Shown piece after piece: positions 9,316-17,871 of a stretch of 18,238 nucleotides of DNA (its first letter is position 1; each line of letters opens with the position of its first letter). The stretch comes from Rodentolepis nana (lineage: Eukaryota; Platyhelminthes; Cestoda; Cyclophyllidea; Hymenolepididae). The translations under genes were made by a program, and so were the position numbers. The stretch lies in the NCBI GenBank assembly GCA_900617975.1, contig UZAE01013404.1, positions 1 through 18,238 of the forward strand. The letters are read 5' to 3'. Under the pieces are notes generated by a model. It was not told where the DNA came from. It ran no database searches and worked only from the letters and a program-made list of their open reading frames with translations.

Positions 9316-10240
9316 TTGGTTTATCCATCACTAAGAAGAGAAAGAACAAAAAACGTGGTTGAGGAGGGAAGTGTGCTGAACAGTCGCTGACAGGAAATTG
9401 CGCTAATGGCGAAATATCTCGTGGGGGATTAGTACGATGCGCAGAACAAGGAAAATGGATTGGTGGTAATTAATTTGAAACTAACAGTTTGGAAGAGACC
9501 CTTAGTGAAAATGAAATTAAATTGCTGTTTTTTTAAATATCGTTCCAGTCTGCGCAACTAAATTTATGCAGAACGTAAACTTTTGCATTGAAGCTAATTG
9601 TTTATATTGTTGGATATCACAAAAGATACGCTAACCACTTCTTGCCTATTCAAGAGGTGGGTAGCTAATTCCTATTTTATTTCCAATTGCCACCTTAAAC
9701 ATTCTCTTTCATGAAAAAATATTATGCTGTGCTTTAAATTAGCATGGATGAGCAGCAAAAAACGTAACATATGAACGAGTATTAAGCATGTTTTGGCCGA
9801 AAAATCCTTAAAAACGTTTTTTAAGGTGATAAAATAACCCATAAGAAGTTTGAAGCAGAATTGAAGACTTCCAGGCAGAACTTCTCAATTTTCTTAGTTA
9901 TCAATTATAAGATACATTCAGTCTTGCAAGATTAGTCTATATAACCCCCAAGTAATAGAATACATAACAGTAATGACGGGAACATTTTTAGAAAAAGTTT
10001 TTCACTATTCGTCTTGGGTGAAGCAAACACACCCTGAAGTTCCTCTATTGATAAATTCCCCCATCTTTAAAATGCACTCAGGATCAATATCACTAATAGT
10101 AGTTGGTCATACTTCTCACTGAATGTGACTCGTGGCTTTTAATACCTATCAGTGCTCTTGAAAATTAACTCATTGCATTCAAGCACCAATGATTGCTTTG
10201 ATAAAAGCAAAAAAAGTATTATACATTATTTAAATCTGAC
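9316..10240. other. intron sequence near the donor of the 4.67-kb intron
   Basis: Ordinary AT-rich intron. The only structured element I see is a near-perfect hairpin, CCTTAAAAA/TTTTTAAGG with a three-base loop, at 9806-9826. No exon or repeat family is supported. Confidence 0.5.
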
Positions 10241-10426
10241 CTCTAATTTGAGATTGTATCGACCAGCAACTTTCAGTGGGTCAAGACCGGGTTTGAGACT
10301 CAGGTCACCAGTTTGTATGTCTAGTTGAAAGATACCCTTCTCATTTCCTTCTGCGATAAGGAAGATTTTCTCCGCGTTGACGCCCGCGTCATTGTCTACT
10401 GCTGTCAGTTTCAGGAGAGGGCTTCC
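10241..10426 (-). CDS. cadherin gene, exon of the membrane-proximal repeat
   Basis: This 186-base exon (62 codons, phase 0 at both ends) has acceptor TTTAATTATTTCAG before 10426 and donor GAG|GTCAGA. It encodes most of the last extracellular cadherin repeat: GSPLLKLTAVDNDAG (the A-V-D-x-D-x-G calcium motif), NAEKIFLI, then FQLDIQTGDLSL, which is the usual F-x-(I/L)-D-x-x-T-G-x-L signature, then YNLKLE leading into VRDDGSP in the next exon. The usual L-D-R-E motif is replaced by LDPL, so one calcium ligand set is incomplete. Cadherin repeats bind calcium between modules to stiffen the ectodomain; a weak final repeat is common near the membrane. Confidence 0.92.
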
Positions 10427-10921
10427 CTGAAATAATTAAAAAAATAATATCACATAGTTATATTCGTCAGGAATAAGAGGTTCTCATCTCCGCTGGACAT
10501 GATTTTCAAAGAGCGCAATGTCAGTCAAATCTCCCATACTACCTTAATTTGTCCTCTCTATCTCTACTCTGTTTTCACACACTCAGAACAGACGCATCTA
10601 TTCTCTCCTCCAAGTCTCAATTTCAATTCCAATTCTCACTGTTTCCTCTTTAGTTCGCCTTCTTAACAGTAGTCTAATACACCCGTGGTCCTATCCAGCT
10701 CTAAATCTCCTCGATATTTGCGAGATTTTTGTTGTTCTTTAAGAATATCATTAGTATACACTGAAATATCTAAAGATCCAATTATGTCAGACTCCGAAAG
10801 ATCAGCCTTGCCATCAGAACTTATATTACGTTAGATGCTTTAATTGCCTTGATTCTTGAGTATACAATAGTTTTAACAAAAAACAGTAAAAGCTTTTCAT
10901 TGTTTCGAGATTCTAAAGCTA

Positions 10922-10943
10922 CCCCCCCCCCCACACCCCCCCC
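10922..10943. repeat. poly-C tract
   Basis: Eleven C bases, ACA, then eight C bases inside an intron. It is prone to length variation and sequencing error; the complementary strand is a G-rich tract. Confidence 0.9.
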
Positions 10944-11116
10944 AAACCAATCTTCCTAAGTAACCTTATTGAAAATTACGCTCAACTTTCCCTTTCTTTT
11001 AATTACCGATAACATCATAACGTTGTAGAAAGGGGAAATTGTTCTTTTTTATCCATTGCTTTCCTCCTTTAATTTAACAAAGAGGGAGGGAAAAGGGCGA
11101 CTTGAGAAGTGAAATC

Positions 11117-11138
11117 GAGAGAGGGAGAGAGAGAGAGG
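11117..11138. repeat. (GA)n microsatellite
   Basis: An almost pure GA dinucleotide tract with a GGG interruption, in the 1.4-kb intron. It is followed by ACGCGCGC, a short alternating purine-pyrimidine run. Confidence 0.85.
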
Positions 11139-11843
11139 AAACGCGCGCATCATCTTAATTAAAATGAATTTTTCGCTCTAAGGCTTTTAATTTTTCAAAT
11201 TTACGTGGCGGTTGATTCAAGTGGGTTAGAATTCATTCAAGCATTATTGTCTTATTATCTTTCCCTTCGAGTATAAATCTCTTTTCAATCAGTTGTGATT
11301 AAATCAAATTATTTTTTTCCTTACCTATATGCATTCATACTTTTAAAGTTACAAATTTTCTTTCAGATTCTATTTGAAAAAAAGAAAGAATTATTATTAT
11401 TTTGAAGACAATGATGAGTTAACAAAAGATCTGCAGAAAAATTTTGACAGCATGAAAATTTAATTATTGATCAATGTGATTGGTTAGCTGGTCAATTTGT
11501 GATGCTTTTAGCGTGAAAGCATTTAAATAATTAAATAATCCAATCGGAGTCAAAGAATAGAAATTTATGTAAAAGTTGGCATAAAAGAGAGGTGTGCAAG
11601 GAGAAGAGCTTCATTTGGTTTTGGCTTTTAAGTGGTATACTTTATAGTTAATGGGTGAAGGTCATAATTTTACGTCCTACTCTTGCAGAATTCAAAGTTA
11701 GGCTTTGTTCATCAGAGCTTACGGATTAATTTATTAATTTGGATGGTTAATCAAACCATTTTTAAATAACGTTATCTTTGAATTAATGGAATAGCAGGAG
11801 AATGACACAAAAGACAATCGACAAAACTGCGCTTACTACTTAC

Positions 11844-11990
11844 GGGAGTATTCCAAGGCGAGAAGTGAATAGTATGATTCATTTGAGTTGGATAGACGAA
11901 TTTCGGTGGATTATCGTTAATATCCAGGACTTGAATATTTACTCGACAATACGCCGTCTGTCGTGGTGATCCTTTGTCAATGGAGTATAT
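11844..11990 (-). CDS. cadherin gene, exon with DxNDN linker
   Basis: This 147-base exon (49 codons, phase 0 at both ends) has acceptor TTTGTTTTAG before 11990 and a perfect GTAAGT donor. It begins IYSIDKGSP, continues to VNIQVLDINDNPPKF, the hallmark end of a cadherin repeat whose D-x-N-D-N residues bind the inter-repeat calcium, and then starts the last repeat with VYPTQMNHTIHFSPWNTP. NHT is a potential N-glycosylation site. In most repeats this first strand carries a V-x-E-N glutamate that binds calcium; here the position reads HFSP, so it appears to be lost. This exon gives the most decisive cadherin evidence in the window. Confidence 0.95.
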
Positions 11991-12562
11991 CTAAAACAAA
12001 TATGATAGTGTGATTTAATTATAGAAATTTAGGCACTTACTATGCATAGATCCTGCATTTATATTAGTGTGGCTACAAGATTAAAATTTCTAGCATTCAA
12101 TTTTCAACCCAGTCTGATTAGTCTAGGTGCCTTTGCGCGTACACTTTAAATGAAAATATTAAATTGTGAATATTTTTATTGATCATAGTGATTTTTTTGC
12201 GGATCCGGATTATGATCAGCGTTCAGAATTGATAAAATAGTTTTAAGTATTTTAAACTGATGAATTAAAAGACAGTGAAATATACTTTTTAAATCTCTTA
12301 AATTCAGTTCTATACCTTCGGATAGCTTTATTAGCCTAACAATGACTATTTAAAGAGGCGAAAATCTTCACATATTATTTGCGAGCAAAGGTTGGAACAA
12401 TGATAGTTTTGTCCGACTAAGTGTCAAGATGTCACAATTAAACTGCACCCATGCATGTAAGGCAGAGATAGGACTTGAAGACCAAATCTAATTTTAGTTA
12501 ATGCTTCATTCTGGAGATCTGAATATGCTGGCAAATGTATAAAGCCCTGACACCCATTTCTT

Positions 12563-12578
12563 GGGGGAGGGGGGGGGG
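12563..12578. repeat. poly-G tract
   Basis: Five G, A, then ten G on the plus strand within an intron. It is a homopolymer tract likely to vary in length. Confidence 0.88.
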
Positions 12579-13650
12579 TGGACATGATAGCAAATCCCTA
12601 GACTTTTTGCTTAAGTTCCAAACAAGGCGCAGCTGACAATTTATCTCAGAATCTCTTCGACGATTCCTTCAATTCCTTTCCTCTCCTCCACCCCCTATTT
12701 TTAATCTTTCAGTGCAAAAATAGCAAAAAAATGCATGCGTTCAAGTTAAGGCATTGCATATACATGAAAGTATATATTTTATCTTATACATGCACATATT
12801 AAATACTCGAACCAAAGGACACGCTGATTTATGGGCACTTTCTTATTCCACTCCTATATTCCCAAGTATAACCCTCAACAGACCACTGTGCTGTTCCCCA
12901 CCCCGCAAATACCCTTTAACTTTAATGCAGACGGGCGTAGACCCACTAGCAGGCGAGGCGTGGAAATTTTGGCATTTTTTTTAATTTTTGGAATTCTATG
13001 TGAAGCTCATAGTCTCATAGGACATTAAAATTTAAATTTCGTTATATTTTTAGTGGAAACTCTTACAAGTCTCATCAATCTATCATAGAATATTGGTAAC
13101 TTGAGGATAACAAGCAATGAATATATTTTAAGCATGATCTCATCCACGAATTTGGGAATCAATTTATTGGAAAACAAACAAGGCATTTGGCTGTTACTTC
13201 TTATACTTCTTAAGAAACAACATGGATAAATCAAAGTTTTTAAGCCACCAGAAGCAAAAAATTTCTGATGTCATGACTGCAACGGCCGTCTCTGTTGAAT
13301 CCCTCCCCCCTCCTCTAGACCCTATTTACTACCCTAATGGAATCCTTAACAGCTGCGTTCTTCCAGTTACCCACTTTTTATTTAAGTCTCATGGTTCTCC
13401 ACTCAAACATGGTCAATAATAATAAGAAATTGTGAGAGATTTTACATTAAAATAATACGTGAAATGTGTCATTAAAGATCAACAATAATTCCACAAGCAA
13501 ATTAAGGGGCGATTTCATTGGATTTACTCCCACTTTCAAGGTCAATCATCCTGAAGGGTTCTGTTTGTTTTATAGTTAATGCATTGTTCATTGAAATATA
13601 AATTCCAGCCTTTTGTTGTCATTATAGTAGTTTTTATGTAAATCATGATA

Positions 13651-13655
13651 TTTTA

Positions 13656-13691
<36 letters not shown>

Positions 13692-13730
13692 AAATATTTT
13701 ATATATATGCGTATATGCGCATATATATTT

Positions 13731-13771
<41 letters not shown>
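13651..13771. repeat. compound (TA)n repeat with palindromic core
   Basis: Two TA dinucleotide tracts (13660-13688 and 13734-13771) flank a core containing TATATGCGCATATA, a perfect palindrome. The whole 120 bp is close to self-complementary and could extrude as a cruciform. It is a typical hypermutable microsatellite and lies about 450 bp upstream of LINE copy E. Confidence 0.93.
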
Positions 13772-13773
<2 letters not shown>

Positions 13774-14235
13774 TTGTTAGGAGCGAAGCATGTAGGTTAT
13801 AGGATATCTAAAACCCGTTGTTAATTTTGGAGGAAATAAAACAATGAGCGTTCTGAAAATGCATTCTCTGCGAATTTATTTGCATTTATTTAGTGTCTAT
13901 TTCAAAGGCCTCACAAACTTTATTATCAAAGCTTCAGATAATTCAACGGGCAACTTGTGTGCATATTTCAAAAATTATCTTACAATTTACTTAATGATTT
14001 TCGAAAGTATTACTGTATCATATTATGTGTCTCAACATTGAAATGGGTTAAGTAAAGTCCAAAAGAGAATAATAGGGAATCATGAACAAAGTATCAAAAG
14101 AGAATGCAATTGAATTTTCGGAATTGTTCTAATACAACCCTCCCCTCCCCAATTTATTGCTGCTAAAATTCTTCCTTACTAAGCCCAGAACTTAAGGTGT
14201 TCGTTCATTACTTCTTTCAAATATGGAGCAAGCAA

Positions 14236-14935
14236 CATAACCTTTCACGAAATAATCAATTCGCCAAAGCAGTAATACTTTCAGACTCACAATCTGCAAT
14301 AAAATCAACTGGAAACAGAGAGCCACCCAAAATATCTGAGATATACGAATGTAATAATCTCTATCAGCTGCTGAGATAAAAAAAACAAGACAGTGGAAAA
14401 CGCTATCAGCTGCTGAGATAAAAAAAACAAGACAGTGTTCCTACAATGGATTCCTGGTCACTGTGGCATTAAAGGCAATACGCTTGCTGACGCACTTGCT
14501 AAGAAGGGTGCAACGGTTTTGCAATGCATAGACCGGCCGATGTCTTTCCATGCAATGAAGGCCTCAATCAGAAGAGAGTTCAAGACCTCAAGGTGCAACG
14601 AACTTGAAGCTCGAACAAAGGAGAAACAGTGGACAGTGGCACTCTCCGACATACCCGACTGGCCAAGAATCGAAGCCGTTGCTGGGTTAAGACTACGTAC
14701 CGGACACGATTGCTTGGCAAAACACCTTCACAGGTTGGGAGTATACACTCAACCCACTTGCCCCCTATGTAACCTACAGGAGGAAATGGAAAAAACCCAC
14801 CTGATTCGGTGTCCAGCCCTAAAGACAACGACGGAAAGCCAGAGATACTGGGAAGCAAGAAGACTGCTAATGAACTGCTATATATGTACCCCCCCCCACC
14901 CATGGAGGAAGCTGAAGTCAAAGTTTAAGGGCTAA
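14236..14935 (+). pseudogene. LINE ORF2 fragment: RNase H end plus CCHC (copy E)
   Basis: The first frame (to 14376) reads FAKAVILSDSQSAIKS, where SDSQSA holds a catalytic Asp of RNase H, the domain that removes the RNA strand during element copying. It stops at TAA 14377-14379, beside the duplicated segment. A second frame, shifted by one base, resumes at about 14435 with FLQWIPGHCGIKGN and ADALAKKG (the RNase H His and last Asp), then WPRIEAVAGLRLRTGHDC, the CPLC...HLIRC zinc-knuckle-like motif, and YWEARRLLMNC. After the C-run at about 14889-14896 the frame differs from copy D: E reads through to TAA 14933-14935, whereas a one-base change there would give an EEAEVKV ending that matches D. 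The fragment is not functional. Confidence 0.85.
14361..14437 (+). repeat. 35-bp direct tandem duplication inside LINE copy E
   Basis: The same 35 bases (starting CTATCAGCTGCTGAGATAAA) occur at 14361-14395 and 14403-14437 without a mismatch, separated by GAAAACG (period 42). Each contains an A8 run. The duplication sits exactly where the LINE reading frame breaks. Perfect identity suggests a recent event relative to the insertion. Confidence 0.93.
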
Positions 14936-15220
14936 TGATAAATATCATAAACACTCAGAGCAATACACCAAGAGGTTAATAGTCATTTAAGTGATTGGCT
15001 CTTGTCATCTAAAAATAATGCAAGATCTAGCTCAATCAAGGTTCTGATAATATAAGTATTTTGTATATTTAAATGGATCAAAAAGTTGAACGTTCAAAGA
15101 TTTGAAAAGTTACAAGTAAATGAGCTGTATTAAATGAACGCATAAATTGATAAAATGATTTTTTGAATAATATGCCTCGATTCATGCATAAAAAATTTAA
15201 AATATTTGTTTTAAATCTAC

Positions 15221-15319
15221 CTGGAAACTGTATTGAGATTCCGTTTCCCGATCGAGTTCAGATTTTATCGTCAAGTTTCCAGACGTTGGATCAAGATCGA
15301 AGTGCTTTTGAGCAGAGCC
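15221..15319 (-). CDS. cadherin gene, most 5' exon in the window
   Basis: This 99-base exon (33 codons, phase 0 at both ends) has acceptor TTTTAATTTTCCAG before 15319 and donor CAG|GTAGAT. It encodes GSAQKHFDLDPTSGNLTI, the F-x-L-D-x-x-S-G-x-L signature in the middle of a cadherin repeat, then ELDRETESQYSFQ with the classical L-D-R-E calcium motif. NLT is a potential N-glycosylation site. It leads directly into IYSIDKGSP of the next exon. The earlier part of this repeat and all upstream repeats are not in the window. Confidence 0.92.
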
Positions 15320-17541
15320 CTGGAAAATTAAAAGATTTCGGCAATGTAATAACTTTAACGAAATGTCCTGAAAAGATTTAAAACAAAAAGTTATTGTCAT
15401 TAATTATTACTTTCCACTAGTGACACTCCTGTTTACATAAATGAACAAAAGCATTCGTATCAACGATCATTAAAGGTACGCGATATTTAGAAAGCAGATA
15501 TATATATATATATTCCAAATGAATTCGTTTTATTTAAAATTAAAATCATTTTGTCATTATTTTGACGGTAAAATTGAACAACTAAATTACTATTATTGAG
15601 TAAAATTTTTATGAATATACACAAAAATACGAACTTCTATTACGATTAATAAGTAGTTACTTGAGAGAAAAATGAAATCTAAAGCTTAGTATCATTTAAA
15701 TTAAAAAAGACTTCATTACGAATTTCAGATTTACTGATTGGTAAAAATATAACATCATTATTTTGCTGATTGAATTGGAATGGATATGGATGAACTCAAT
15801 TGGCTTCTTTGTAAGAGTATAATTGGGCGAGATAAGGGTGAATTCGCTCGGACAAGTCAAAAATTAGTTTTGCCCATCAAGTGAAGAAATGCTTCTTGCT
15901 TTGTAACAGATCTACGCATATGAGCTGAAGTAGAAGGGAGGAAAGCAGCGGCTTTTATTTTCTTCCCAAAGTCGAATGACAGGAGATCACTCATTGAATC
16001 GATAAAAGTTGAATAAACTTCCAAATCTACGCAGTGAGCCAACTTTATGCGCAAATAAAGATGCAATCCAGTCATTCACATTTGAATTCCCACCTTCTTC
16101 TACCTCTTCGGTTATTTTTACGACCTCATTAATGCAAAAGAGCTATTTTCTTGAAAGCTTGTCTATTAAGGGTACGTTTTGTTAAAGAGGGGGAGAGGGG
16201 GAGAGGGGGGGGGAGTCAGTGTCCCTTAATTGCTCTGTTATTACAGACTTTGTTTTTAAAAAGATAAGAACAAAAAGTTTGCATCAAAACTCTGCGGCAA
16301 TTTTGTTTTTTTTTTTGGCTTTGCTTGCTTTTGTGATTGTATTTTTCCTTTCCTCTAAAAAAGTGCTAAGGGAAATAAATGGCTTTCAAGGAGCCGAAGT
16401 TGCCGGAAAAAAACATTACTTACATTGATTATTTTTGTTGACATTTAATATTAAAATAATAGTGCTAAAATAAATAGCATGGAGTGATGTAAAGCTCTAA
16501 TTTGGTCAAACCTGTATTGTCATTACTTGAAATAGGGTAAATGATATCTGAAAAGAATAATATAAAATAGTGCTATATTAAATTTATGTATAATTCCTTT
16601 TAAAGTAAACATTTTTATTAGTTCCAAAATGGTTGTTAACCATTCCATGAAAAAGTATAGAGGCCATAAAAGGCCGTTCAAATCCTTCTGTAAGAAGCTT
16701 GTATGAATGAATATGTATTACTGTCACACTATGCCATGCGAATTCTATTACGCAGGGTATCATTAGACAAAAAAAAGATGTCAACCTTTCGTGTCGTCTT
16801 CAATTTACTTAAATGAATATTAAAAGCTTTCCTTAATTGAGTTTGAAAAATAATAGAATTGAAAGTTAATTCCTTGCTTGCTTAAATGCGTGAGTGTTAG
16901 TCATAAATATACAGGGACAATAAAGGCTATTTATTTTGTTTACAACATTTATTCAATATTTAATTGAGTTAATATGCTTCAGATCATTGTCAAAATTTTA
17001 AGCATTTTGGACTATCCACATTGGTTGATTAGAAGAATAATTTCATTACAAATTTTGTCTCTTAATTATAATTTGAAAAAAGCTTAAATATTGCTTTAAG
17101 AAATAGTTCCATCTGTGCTTTGCTATAAATAGAATCAAATGAAGTTGCAAAAATTCTAAATTGTTTAAATAAAAGTTGCAAAATTGGGATGAAAAAATCC
17201 ACTCTAACATAAATTTTATTTAACCATTTAAGATGACACGAAAAACACGCAATTAAATATTTTATTTCGGAATTTTGATTACATGTACCTTTTTTGTCCC
17301 TTCAGTTAAACGAATAAGCCTGTTGGATGACATTTTTTCTAAAGAAAATCAGCATTTTTATTACGATCGAGCGCCCTACTTTTCGAATGTCCATCAGTGC
17401 GTATTCTCCTCTTATTGAAGTCGAAATATACTGAAATAGGGTGGATTTCAATTGCAAATCAACTAATAGAATTTAATTTTGAAATTTACAGCAATACCAT
17501 TTTGCTAGTACCACTTGCCGTCCTTATATTTGCAATTGTGA
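15320..17541 (-). other. upstream intron of the cadherin gene, left part
   Basis: The acceptor at 15320 defines the left end; the donor is beyond the window. I looked on the minus strand for further cadherin signatures (DxNDN, LDRE, D-x-x-T-G) and found none up to 18238, so the next exon probably lies further right. A short (TA)n tract sits at about 15498-15512 and a G-rich tract at 16189-16213. Open frames here, such as 15857-16075 on the minus strand and 16219-16428 on the plus strand, have no recognisable motif. Confidence 0.55.
16189..16213 (+). repeat. G-rich tract, G-quadruplex type
   Basis: Three G-runs separated by AGA (G5, G5, G9) on the plus strand. The last run is long enough to supply two tetrad strands, so the segment satisfies the usual four-run G-quadruplex pattern. 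It lies in the intron upstream of exon 15319-15221. The pre-mRNA of the gene would carry the C-rich complement. Confidence 0.8.
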
Positions 17542-17863
17542 GGTGTGCGATAGACTTACCTCCACGTGGTGCGCCCTGGGCAACAATTACTCATACGACA
17601 AAAAGTCTATTAACCGGCATTTGACTTCTCACTTCAAACTACCATCACCCCACTGTATTTCATATTCGACTACTTCCACAGTACTCATCTTACATCTTCT
17701 CTGCATTAGTGTCTGTCTATTTTACATCTTTGAAACACTCTTCTGTCCCCCCTCTCGACTTTTTGTCCCTTTAATGTTCCTCCTACTTTCTGTGAAGCCC
17801 GAAGTCAGCTAAAGGGTTAATGATAACTATCAAAACGCCTGACATTTGAAATAAATAAATATT
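17539..17863 (+). mobile_element. SINE-like element, copy B
   Basis: About 325 bp and the best preserved copy beside A. It starts near GGTGTGCGATAGACTT (17542), passes through CACTTCAAACTACCAT and GTCCCCCCTCTCGACTTT, and ends AACGCCTGACATTTGAAATA plus an AAAT-type tail. The target-site duplication is ATATTTGCAATTG (17526-17538) and ATATTAGCAATAG (17859-17871), 11 of 13 matching and touching both ends. Near the 5' end, TAGACTT (17550) and AAGTCTA (about 17602) are inverted repeats that could close a stem. Open frames through it are chance products: the corresponding frame is broken in copy A. It lies in the cadherin upstream intron, antisense. Confidence 0.7.
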
Positions 17864-17871
17864 AGCAATAG

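Larger units (their letters stand above)
5570..10240 (-). other. 4.67-kb intron of the cadherin gene
   Basis: The donor GAG|GTCAGA at 10240 joins to the acceptor CCCAAAG ending at 5570. The joined protein reads KLE|VRDDG, a smooth cadherin strand. The intron carries SINE-like copy C (6498-6796, sense to the gene), LINE copy D (7479-7812, antisense), CT- and GA-rich tracts at 9201-9315, and a CpG-richer patch near 8.57-9.05 kb. Open frames elsewhere in it have no recognisable homology. Confidence 0.8.
10427..11843 (-). other. 1.4-kb intron of the cadherin gene
   Basis: The donor is a perfect GTAAGT at 11843-11838; the acceptor is TTATTTCAG ending at 10427. The splice joins FSPWNTP to GSPLLKL, an uninterrupted cadherin strand. 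The interior contains a C11-ACA-C8 run at 10922-10943 and a GA-rich microsatellite at 11117-11138. Nothing else is supported in it. Confidence 0.82.
14220..14954 (+). mobile_element. LINE 3' part, copy E (RNase H region, rearranged)
   Basis: This second, longer copy of the same non-LTR family as D is antisense to the host gene in the 3.2-kb intron. It covers the C-terminal half of the RNase H domain, the CCHC region and the beginning of the 3' UTR (GGGCTAATGATAAATATCATAAA). It then loses the family tail, since GCCTGCCATTTGATATAA is missing after 14952. The 5' edge is approximate, because intron sequence merges into the frame before LSRNNQF at about 14236. An internal 35-bp direct duplication and a frameshift show decay after insertion. 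Confidence 0.82.
11991..15220 (-). other. 3.2-kb intron of the cadherin gene
   Basis: The donor is CAG|GTAGAT at 15220 and the acceptor is GTTTTAG ending at 11991. The splice joins SQYSFQ to IYSIDKG in a canonical cadherin strand. The intron contains LINE copy E, the (TA)n palindrome, a G-rich run at 12563-12578 and a short inverted repeat TGATCATA/TATGATCA at 12180-12218. Between 12220 and 13640 the open frames are short and carry no recognisable motif. Confidence 0.8.

Noticed and set aside
12180..12218. TGATCATA/TATGATCA inverted repeat as an operator or transposon end
   Set aside because: Only 8 bp in AT-rich intron DNA, without flanking duplication; expected by chance.
14458..14921. Minus-strand open frames opposite LINE copy E
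   Set aside because: The plus strand encodes the recognisable RNase H and CCHC motifs; the minus frames are shadows.
15857..16075. Minus-strand 72-codon frame as a further upstream cadherin exon
   Set aside because: Lacks DxNDN, LDRE, D-x-x-T-G or other repeat signatures and does not join in frame to exon 15319-15221.
17397..17812. Plus-strand open frames of 75 and 89 codons over SINE copy B
   Set aside because: The corresponding frame is interrupted in copy A and the similarity to A and C is in DNA, not in coding pattern.
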